From Myxococcales bacterium (GTDB taxonomy: Bacteria > Myxococcota_A > UBA9160 > JALSIO01), in NCBI GenBank assembly GCA_026989995.1, contig JALSIO010000108.1:1-5446 (forward strand): a stretch of 5,446 bases of DNA. Direction: 5' to 3'. Position numbers and translations under genes: made by a program. Every line of letters begins with the position of its first letter. The stretch's first letter is position 1. Below, piece after piece: positions 1-4,429 of this stretch. Below the pieces are notes generated by a model. It ran no database searches, was not told where the DNA came from, and saw nothing but the letters and a program-made list of their open reading frames with translations.

Positions 1-363
1 TTCATCCCCTGGAGCTTCAAGCCGGGGGCGAGCCCGCTCTCGCGGCGGGTGCCGGTGGAGGCGGGACCGGGACGCTACCTGCGGATCCTCGCGGCCAGCC
101 GGCTCGTCCTCGACAACTTCGATCACGTCCAGGCGTCCTGGTTCTCGGAGGGCGAGAAGGCGGGCCAGCTCGGCCTCCACTTCGGCGCCGACGACTTCGG
201 CGGCACGCTCCTCGAGGAGAACGTGCTCGCAGCCGCGGGCCACCGGGAGAGCACCACCGCCGAACGGGTGATCCAGGTGATCCGGGACGCGGGCTTCGTC
301 CCCGCCGAGCGCGACACCACCTACCGCATCCACCGCATCCACGACGAGGAGGAGGCCGCGTGA
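1..363 (+). CDS. mqnC: Dehypoxanthine futalosine cyclase MqnC, C-terminal part (5' end outside window)
   Basis: The frame is open from base 1 and ends at TGA 361-363, giving 120 codons, about a third of the usual ~360 residues. MqnC is a cytoplasmic radical-SAM enzyme that turns dehypoxanthine futalosine into cyclic dehypoxanthine futalosine in the futalosine route to menaquinone. The radical-SAM CxxxCxxC cluster motif lies upstream of the window, so the call rests on the C-terminal half. This has FIPWSFKPG at the left edge, then SRLVLDNFDHVQASW, GQLGLHFGADDFGGTLLEEN, and a closing AGFVPAERDTTYR. The FIPW and LDN-hVQxSW patterns fit MqnC better than its paralogue MqnE, from memory of the families. 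The next gene being mqnD supports this. The final codons contain a 9-bp tandem duplication (323-340) that encodes RIHRIH, and a purine-rich run that serves as the ribosome binding site of mqnD. Confidence 0.9.
   Translation, partial: FIPWSFKPGASPLSRRVPVEAGPGRYLRILAASRLVLDNFDHVQASWFSEGEKAGQLGLHFGADDFGGTLLEENVLAAAGHRESTTAERVIQVIRDAGFVPAERDTTYRIHRIHDEEEAA
346..355 (+). promoter_or_regulatory. Shine-Dalgarno sequence for mqnD inside the end of mqnC
   Basis: GAGGAGGAGG lies 4 nt before the GTG at 360 and within the last codons of mqnC, which encode Asp-Glu-Glu-Glu. The match to the anti-Shine-Dalgarno sequence supports GTG 360 as the mqnD start. It also fits translational coupling through the 4-nt GTGA overlap. 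Confidence 0.75.
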
Positions 364-1163
364 GGACGCTCCGCATCGGACACAGCCCCGACGCCGACGA
401 CGCCTTCATGTTCTACGGCTTTGCCACGGGCCGCGTCACGGTCCGCGGATTCGCGATCGAGCACGTGATGCGCGACATCCAGACCCTGAACGAGATCGCC
501 ACCGGCGACGACCCGCTCGAGGTGACTGCGCTTTCGGTCCATGCCTGGTTCGACCTCGCGCACCGCTACGAGCTCCTCGAGGTGGGCACCAGCGTGGGGC
601 GCGGCTACGGGCCGCGCGTGATCGCCCGGGAGCCGAAGCCCGTCGCGGCCCTCGCGGGGGCGCGCGTCGCGCTGCCGGGCCCCCGCACCACGGCCACCCT
701 GGTGGCCCGGCACCTCCTGCCGCCCTTCGAGGAGGTCCAGATGCCCTTCGAGCGGGTGATGGAGGCCGTGGCCGCAGGAGAGGCCGACGCCGGCGTGATC
801 ATCCACGAGGGCCAGCTCACCTACGCGGACCGGGGATTCGCCCTCGTGGCCGACCTCGGCCAGCTCTTCGCCGAGCGCCACGGGGGCCTTCCGCTCCCCC
901 TCGGCGTCAATTGCGTCCGCCGGGACCTGCCCCTCGCCGACCGGGAGGCCATCGCCGACGCGTACCGCCGCTCCGTGGAGCTCGCGCTTCGGGAGCGCGA
1001 CGCCGCGCTCGACTACGCCCTCGCCTTCGGCCGCGGGCTCCCGCGGGACCGGGCCGACACCTTCGTCGGCATGTACGTGAACCGCGACAGCCTGGACCTC
1101 GGCCCGGACCTCCGCCGCGCCCTCGAGGTCCTCCGCCGGGAATACCTCGGCCGGGGCCGCTAG
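360..1163 (+). CDS. mqnD: 1,4-dihydroxy-6-naphthoate synthase MqnD (futalosine menaquinone pathway)
   Basis: A complete 267-residue protein of usual length for MqnD (about 270). It starts with GTG at 360, overlapping the mqnC stop in GTGA. MqnD converts cyclic dehypoxanthine futalosine, the MqnC product, into 1,4-dihydroxy-6-naphthoate in the cytoplasm. The fold is a two-lobed periplasmic-binding-protein type, but no signal peptide is present. Visible landmarks are HSPDADDAFMFYG (8-20), QTLNEIATGD (41-50), GTSVGRGYGP (76-85), PGPRTTATL (106-114), GVIIHEGQLTY (145-155), GLPLPLGVN (176-184) and MYVNRDSLDLG (238-248). His149 in IIHEG corresponds to the histidine proposed as catalytic in the Thermus enzyme. 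The N-terminal SPDADD replaces the SPCPND I recall for the Thermus-type protein, so this is the second MqnD subfamily, often labelled only MqnA/MqnD/SBP family. The mqnC neighbour makes the assignment firm. Confidence 0.9.
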   Translation: MRTLRIGHSPDADDAFMFYGFATGRVTVRGFAIEHVMRDIQTLNEIATGDDPLEVTALSVHAWFDLAHRYELLEVGTSVGRGYGPRVIAREPKPVAALAGARVALPGPRTTATLVARHLLPPFEEVQMPFERVMEAVAAGEADAGVIIHEGQLTYADRGFALVADLGQLFAERHGGLPLPLGVNCVRRDLPLADREAIADAYRRSVELALRERDAALDYALAFGRGLPRDRADTFVGMYVNRDSLDLGPDLRRALEVLRREYLGRGR

Positions 1164-1171
1164 CGGGGTGA

Positions 1172-1210
1172 CGGGGGCCGCGCCCCGGCGGGAGGGCCAC
1201 TCGGCCCCCG
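1172..1210. terminator. Possible GC hairpin between convergent genes
   Basis: CGGGGGCCG (1172-1180) is perfectly complementary to CGGCCCCCG (1202-1210), with a 21-nt loop, between the mqnD stop and the 3' end of the minus-strand phosphatase gene. The position suits a shared terminator for convergent transcription. There is no U-run on either side, so it is not a canonical intrinsic terminator. GC-rich inverted repeats also arise easily by chance in this DNA. Confidence 0.25.
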
Positions 1211-1257
1211 GCGTCGCCTCGGTCCACGGCTGCCCCCGTGTGGTCCGGCGCCCGGGG

Positions 1258-1863
1258 CTACGCCCGGTTTCCACCGCTCCGCAGGTGGCCCGTCTCGTTC
1301 AGGCTGAGCAGGCTCCGCTCCCCGGTGCCGGCCACGAGAAAGCGGCTCACGCTGGTGTATCCGGGCTCGAAGAAGAAGGGCCGGTCGAGGCCGAGGACGA
1401 AGGCCGCGTAGACGTTGATCACGCCGCCGTGGCAGAAGACGGCCACGCGCTCCAAGCCGCGGTGGCGGCGGGCGAGGTCCTCGAGGGAGTCGATCACGGT
1501 GCGGCGGAAGCCCTCCACGTCCACCCCCGCAAGGAGCTCCCCGGCCACGAGCTCGCGCCACCGCTCGGGGTTCCGGCGCTTGATCTCGTCGAGTGGCACG
1601 TAGCTCGCCGACCGCGCGTCGAACTCCGCCACCCCGGGGAGGATCTCGAGGTGCCCCCCCACCCGCTCGAGGATGGGTTCCGCCGTCTCCCGGGCCCGGC
1701 GCAGCGGGCTCGCCACGACCGCGCCCAGGGGCTCGGCGGCGAGGACGTGGGCCAGGCGCTCGGCCTGGGCGCGGCCCTCCGACGCGAGCGGGGGGTCGGC
1801 CGGGGTGCCGTCGGGGTTCTCGACCCGGAGCGGAAGCCCGTGGCGGATCAGCAGGAGCTCCAT
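1258..1863 (-). CDS. Histidine phosphatase family protein (phosphoglycerate mutase-like)
   Basis: A complete 201-residue cytoplasmic protein of the histidine phosphatase superfamily, branch 1. These enzymes remove or transfer phosphate through a phosphohistidine. LLIRHG (4-9) carries Arg7 and the acceptor His8. SPLRRARETA (52-61) supplies the second conserved arginine, probably Arg56. GVAEFD (77-82) has the likely proton donor Glu80, and FCHGGVIN (143-150) has the second catalytic histidine, His145. All catalytic residues are therefore present and activity is likely. The tail (YTSVSRF 169-175, SLNETGHL 187-194) resembles a subgroup of unknown substrate, so neither a glycolytic mutase nor a cobalamin phosphatase (CobC) role can be claimed. 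The ATG at 1863 gives the MELLLIRHG start typical of the family, although the upstream ribosome binding site is poor. The gene starts 34 nt after the DUF2961 stop on the same strand, which suggests co-transcription. Confidence 0.88.
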   Translation of the reverse strand: MELLLIRHGLPLRVENPDGTPADPPLASEGRAQAERLAHVLAAEPLGAVVASPLRRARETAEPILERVGGHLEILPGVAEFDARSASYVPLDEIKRRNPERWRELVAGELLAGVDVEGFRRTVIDSLEDLARRHRGLERVAVFCHGGVINVYAAFVLGLDRPFFFEPGYTSVSRFLVAGTGERSLLSLNETGHLRSGGNRA

Positions 1864-1897
1864 GGCCCGGGGTGATAGCAGACCGGCTCCCGCGGCC

Positions 1898-3040
1898 TCA
1901 GCGCGCGAGCTCGGGCGGATCCGGGCGCGGGATCCGGGCCCGGAGCGGAGGCAGCGGCGGAAGCGGCTCCGTTCGGCCCCGCTGGTACCAGTAGGCGGTG
2001 CTCGAGTAGTCGTTCCGAAGCGCGTTGGCGTGGCCCGTCTCGAAGGTCACCCGGATGGACCGGCGGAAGCGGATCGGGTCTTCCACGTGGAAGCGGTAGA
2101 GGCTGTTCTTGCCGCCCCAGGGCCAGGCCGGGTTCCCGCTGTAGAGGCTGATGCCGTGGTAGGGGGCCCAGAAGGTCCGGGTGGGGCAGAAGGCGGTGTC
2201 GAAGTAGTCCTCGGTCCCGGTGCCGTGCAGCCGCGGCGGCCACGCCTCGCCGTCCACGAAGATCATGTCGTCCCCCTCGCCGTACCAGTCGTTCACCTGG
2301 CGCTCGAAGACGTCGACGTTGAGCACGCAGCCCACGTACTGCCCGTCGCCGTGGACGTCGAGCAGGACGTAGTTGTGCGCGGCGTCGAGGTTGGGCTCGG
2401 ACCAGGGCGCTCCGAAGCCGAGCCCCGCCCCCACCGGCCGGCGGCGGTCGAGGCGGTAGTCCTCGCGCGTGTACCCCCGGCGCTCTGCGAGGCCGAAGGT
2501 CTCGGGAACGCGGTTCCACCAGGCGTGGAAGCGGGCGAGCTCCGGATCGGCCGAGTCCGGCGGATGGGCTTCGTAGTCGATGTAGTAGAAGAGGATGGTC
2601 ACACCCTGCCCCTGGTTCTCGACCTCGAAGCGGGCCCCCTCCGCGAAGGGCATCGGGAACCAGCAGCTCATGGCCTTGCCGTCCTCGGGGCCGGCCTGCA
2701 GCGGCAGCGAGACGAAGGGCCGCCGCCGCCCGAAGCCGAGGCCGAAGAAGTCTCCCACGGGCACTTCCACGCTCGGCGAGGCCTCGCCGTCCCAGAAGAC
2801 GCGAAACACGTTGGCCACCAGCTCGTGGGGGTCGGCCGGAAGCGTGGTCAGGGTCATCCAGATGTGCCGGACGCAGCCCGGGCCCGCCACCTCGCCGAGC
2901 TGCGCCGTGCTCCCCGGCTCGATCCGGAGGGCGTCGAGGTTGCCGCCGCTGCGGTCGTAGGAGGAGAGCCGGTGCCGCTCGAAGTTCCGCAGCCGCGCGA
3001 GCCCGGCGAGCGAGCCCGGTCCGAGGTCCATGGTCGCCAT
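1898..3040 (-). CDS. DUF2961 / glycoside hydrolase family 172-like protein
   Basis: A complete protein of 380 residues. The ATG at 3040 was chosen because GGGAGG stands 5 nt upstream. The frame stays open to 3232 but would then run into the divergent methyltransferase. DUF2961 proteins have a double jelly-roll fold. Characterised members form family GH172 and act on fructofuranosidic or arabinofuranosidic linkages, for example in difructose dianhydride I and D-arabinan. Typical features are RNFERHRLSSYDRSGGN (18-34), the GPGCVRHIWMT segment (53-63), WFPMPF (127-132) and the paired acidic motifs YGEGDDMIFVDGE (253-265) and GTGTEDYFDTAF (273-284). Family enzymes use two glutamates about 20 residues apart; I infer Glu255 and Glu277, 22 apart. 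There is no signal peptide or lipobox, so it should be cytoplasmic and act on an imported or internal sugar. The Pro-rich tail (357-380) looks disordered. No transporter, other glycosidase or sugar regulator lies nearby, so the substrate is unknown. Confidence 0.85.
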   Translation of the reverse strand: MATMDLGPGSLAGLARLRNFERHRLSSYDRSGGNLDALRIEPGSTAQLGEVAGPGCVRHIWMTLTTLPADPHELVANVFRVFWDGEASPSVEVPVGDFFGLGFGRRRPFVSLPLQAGPEDGKAMSCWFPMPFAEGARFEVENQGQGVTILFYYIDYEAHPPDSADPELARFHAWWNRVPETFGLAERRGYTREDYRLDRRRPVGAGLGFGAPWSEPNLDAAHNYVLLDVHGDGQYVGCVLNVDVFERQVNDWYGEGDDMIFVDGEAWPPRLHGTGTEDYFDTAFCPTRTFWAPYHGISLYSGNPAWPWGGKNSLYRFHVEDPIRFRRSIRVTFETGHANALRNDYSSTAYWYQRGRTEPLPPLPPLRARIPRPDPPELAR

Positions 3041-3045
3041 CCTGT

Positions 3046-3051
3046 CCTCCC
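3046..3051 (-). promoter_or_regulatory. Shine-Dalgarno sequence for the DUF2961 gene
   Basis: GGGAGG on the minus strand is followed by the 5-nt spacer ACAGG and then the ATG at 3040. It decides the start over the longer open frame reaching 3232 and over a second in-frame ATG at 3031. Confidence 0.8.
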
Positions 3052-3101
3052 GTCGTCCGGGCCCGCCGGGTCCCGGAGCACGGGCCCCAGTATGGCGCGA
3101 C

Positions 3102-3114
3102 GCGCACCGTGCGC
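3102..3114. repeat. Perfect 6-1-6 inverted repeat, possible operator
   Basis: GCGCAC-C-GTGCGC sits near the middle of the divergent intergenic region, 42 nt before the methyltransferase ATG and 62 nt from the DUF2961 ATG. It overlaps the -35 zone implied by the weak extended -10 at 3123-3131. A dimeric regulator could bind there. A 6-bp arm in DNA this GC-rich may equally be chance, and no regulator gene is adjacent. Confidence 0.25.
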
Positions 3115-3144
3115 ACCCCCGCTGTGATACGTTGCCCGCCCACT

Positions 3145-3150
3145 GGGAGG
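3145..3150 (+). promoter_or_regulatory. Shine-Dalgarno sequence for the methyltransferase gene
   Basis: GGGAGG is followed by the 5-nt spacer GTGGG and then ATG 3156, the same motif and spacing as on the divergent gene. It fixes the start and argues against the in-frame upstream ATG at 3030, which would overlap the DUF2961 coding start. Confidence 0.8.
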
Positions 3151-3155
3151 GTGGG

Positions 3156-4007
3156 ATGGCACGACAGACCGCCCGGAGCGGTGCCGGCGCACGGCGCACC
3201 CGATCGCGGCGACCGCGGCTGACGTCGCGCACGGCGGACCGCTACGACCTCTACCAGCGCAGCGTCCAGGAGCCCGAGGCGGACGTCCGCTTCGTCCGCC
3301 GCATCTTCCGCAACCGCTACGGCCGGGATCCGCGCGTCCTCCGGGAGGACTTCTGCGGAACCGCAGCCATCTGCTGCCAGTGGGTGCGTTCCCACCGCGA
3401 GAACCGCGCCATCGGGGTGGACCTCGACCCGGAGCCCCTCGACTGGGGCCGCCGGCACAACCTGGCGCCGCTTCGGCCCGAGCAGCGGGATCGGGTGGAG
3501 CTGCTGCGCGGCGACGTACGCCGGGTCGCGCGGCGCGCGGACGTGATCTGCGCCTTCAACTTCTCCTACTACTGCTTCAAGACCCGCGAGGAGCTCCACC
3601 GCTATTTCGCGGCCGCCCGGCGGAGCCTCGGGCGGGAGGGCCTGCTGGTACTCGACGCCTACGGCGGCCCACAGGCCCAGGAGCGGATGGCCGAACCCCG
3701 CGACTGCGGCGGCTTCGACTACGTCTGGGACCAGGACCTCTTCGACCCCATCAGCCACGAGACGCGCTGCTACATCCACTTCGAGTTCCGCGACGGAAGC
3801 GCGCTCCGCCGGGCCTTCTCCTACGACTGGCGCCTCTGGACCCTCCCGGAGATCCGCGAGCTGCTGCGGGAGGCTGGCTTCCGGGAATCGGAGGTCTACT
3901 GGGAGGGGACCGACCGCGCCACCAACGAGCCGAACGGGGTCTACACCCGGCGGAGACGCGCCCCCGACGACCCCGCCTGGATCGCCTACCTGGTCGGTAT
4001 TCCTTGA
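3156..4007 (+). CDS. Class I SAM-dependent methyltransferase, substrate unknown
   Basis: A complete 283-residue protein with a Rossmann-type methyltransferase core. The first 26 residues are Arg-rich and probably disordered. The family signature DRYDLYQRSVQEPEADV (28-44) leads into the SAM-binding motif I, VLREDFCGTAAICCQWV (61-77). It carries an acidic-aromatic-Cys-Gly-Thr turn instead of the usual GxGxG. Motif II is AIGVDLDP (85-92), with acidic residues expected to hold the SAM ribose. GDV (119-121) and DVICAFNFSYYCF (129-141) fit the third and fourth strands, and GLLVLDAYGG (162-171) the fifth. The C-terminal half (DYVWDQDLFDP, FSYDWRLWTLPEIRELLREAGF) completes the fold and the substrate face. 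Homologues of this type are usually annotated only as class I methyltransferases, and I do not recognise a substrate. No membrane segment or signal peptide is visible, so it should be cytoplasmic. Its stop overlaps the TTG start of the MATE remnant (TTGA, 4004-4007), implying a former operon. Confidence 0.85.
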   Translation: MARQTARSGAGARRTRSRRPRLTSRTADRYDLYQRSVQEPEADVRFVRRIFRNRYGRDPRVLREDFCGTAAICCQWVRSHRENRAIGVDLDPEPLDWGRRHNLAPLRPEQRDRVELLRGDVRRVARRADVICAFNFSYYCFKTREELHRYFAAARRSLGREGLLVLDAYGGPQAQERMAEPRDCGGFDYVWDQDLFDPISHETRCYIHFEFRDGSALRRAFSYDWRLWTLPEIRELLREAGFRESEVYWEGTDRATNEPNGVYTRRRRAPDDPAWIAYLVGIP

Positions 4008-4201
4008 GCGGCGACGCCCCGGCCGGGCCAGGGCACCTGCCGGCCCGGGCCGAGTTCGACCGCCTGCTGCGGCTCTCGCTCCCCGTGGCCGCCGCGCAGG
4101 TGCTCACCATGCTCGCGGGCGTGGTGGACACGGTGATGCTCGGGTGGGAGCTCTCCGTGGAGGCCCTCGCGGCCGCCTCCCTCGCCGGTACCCGGCCCTG
4201 A
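4004..4201 (+). pseudogene. Truncated MATE-family efflux transporter, N-terminal 65 codons only
   Basis: The frame opens with TTG at 4004, overlapping the methyltransferase stop by 4 nt, and ends at TGA 4199-4201 after 65 residues. Residues 18-63 match the start of MATE multidrug/sodium antiporters. FDRLLRLSLPVAAAQVLTML covers the first membrane helix (about 24-47), then VDTVMLG and VEALAAASLAGT, a conserved family segment. Full MATE proteins have about 450 residues and 12 helices, so more than 85% is missing and the product cannot transport. The homology stops at Gly-Thr (about 4189), and the next codons are Arg-Pro-stop. I translated the following 240 bases in the other plus frames and saw no hydrophobic continuation. 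This points to deletion or rearrangement, not a simple frameshift. The TTG start lacks a clear ribosome binding site and would depend on coupling to the upstream gene. An assembly join at about 4190-4200 is an alternative explanation. Confidence 0.75.
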
Positions 4202-4319
4202 ATGGGCTGCCGGGCTTCGCCGCCACCCCCCGGCGCCGCGCGGGGGAGGGCCGACGCCCGGCGGTTTCCGCGCCGGATCGCGGCGGAGGCCCGGCGCTGC
4301 AGCCGGCCGGGCAGCCCAT
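4202..4319. repeat. 118-bp block bounded by imperfect 14-bp inverted repeats
   Basis: ATGGGCTGCCGGGC (4202-4215) pairs with GCCGGGCAGCCCAT (4306-4319): 10 bp perfect from the outer ends, one mismatch, then 3 bp. The left arm begins one base after the MATE remnant's stop codon. The interior is very GC-rich and holds smaller dyads, including GCGG-TTT-CCGC (4261-4271) and the palindrome GCTGCAGC (4296-4303). No coding signal is apparent inside. It may be a small non-autonomous mobile element, a rearrangement scar or a structured RNA or terminator. No target-site duplication is visible at the outer edges (CCTGA left, CCCGC right), which weighs against a recent insertion. Confidence 0.4.
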
Positions 4320-4359
4320 CCCGCGCCGGGCCGGCTGGCGGCGCCGTCCGATCCGCGTA

Positions 4360-4378
4360 GACTTGACTCCCAAGTCAA
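4360..4378. promoter_or_regulatory. Overlapping double palindrome, likely operator of the acyl-CoA dehydrogenase gene
   Basis: GACTTGACTCCCAAGTCAA contains two perfect dyads in different registers: TTGACT-CCCA-AGTCAA (4363-4378, arms of 6 bp, 4-nt centre) and GACTTG-ACTCC-CAAGTC (4360-4376, arms of 6 bp, 5-nt centre). It is markedly richer in A/T than its surroundings and lies 51 nt before the ATG at 4430. TAGACT (4358-4363) matches 4 of 6 bases of a -10 box, so a bound protein would cover a candidate promoter. Fatty-acid and acyl-CoA genes are often controlled by TetR-family repressors at such 16-bp palindromes. The regulator type is an inference, and no regulator gene is in the window. Confidence 0.6.
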
Positions 4379-4416
4379 TCCGGCGGGCCGCGCCAGCCCG
4401 GCCCGGGGCGCCGGAC

Positions 4417-4421
4417 GGGAG
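4417..4421 (+). promoter_or_regulatory. Shine-Dalgarno sequence for the acyl-CoA dehydrogenase gene
   Basis: GGGAG is followed by an 8-nt spacer and ATG 4430, normal spacing. It supports the start that yields the typical MNFDFSEEQ N-terminus. Confidence 0.65.
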
Positions 4422-4429
4422 CAGAGCGC

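Larger units (their letters stand above)
3041..3155. promoter_or_regulatory. Divergent promoter region between the DUF2961 and methyltransferase genes
   Basis: These 115 bp separate two divergently transcribed genes and must hold both promoters. Rightward, TGTGATACG (3123-3131) is a weak extended -10 candidate with no recognisable -35. Leftward, CATACT (complement of 3088-3093) matches 4 of 6 -10 positions. Neither is convincing, as expected in GC-rich DNA. The only striking element is the inverted repeat at 3102-3114, listed separately. Confidence 0.4.

Noticed and set aside
323..340. 9-bp tandem duplication (ACCGCATCC twice) near the end of mqnC
   Set aside because: In frame, it only duplicates Arg-Ile-His; a small replication-slippage event with no evident consequence.
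321..1274. Minus-strand open frame opposite mqnD
   Set aside because: Antisense to a complete mqnD, with a biased composition and no motif.
1673..3127. Long plus-strand open frame (484 codons) opposite the phosphatase and DUF2961 genes
   Set aside because: Low-complexity Ala/Gly/Pro/Arg/Val translation with no family resemblance; it lies antisense to two genes with complete conserved motifs. It is an artefact of GC-rich third codon positions.
3041..3232. N-terminal extension of the DUF2961 protein to an upstream ATG at 3232
   Set aside because: It would overlap the divergent methyltransferase start. The extension is Arg/Ala-rich without conservation, while GGGAGG precisely precedes ATG 3040.
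1848..3779. Minus-strand open frame of 643 codons
   Set aside because: It crosses the real DUF2961 gene in a wrong frame and the methyltransferase antisense. The composition is repetitive and no domain is recognisable.
4204..4317. tRNA-like shape: GGGCTGCC and GGCAGCCC could form an 8-bp acceptor stem, as in selenocysteine tRNA
   Set aside because: No T-loop (TTCxANxC), anticodon arm or CCA-proximal features in the right places, and the block is too long.
4363..4368. TTGACT as a -35 promoter box
   Set aside because: It matches 5 of 6 bases, but nothing resembling a -10 box lies 16-18 nt downstream; the bases are better explained as an arm of the palindrome.
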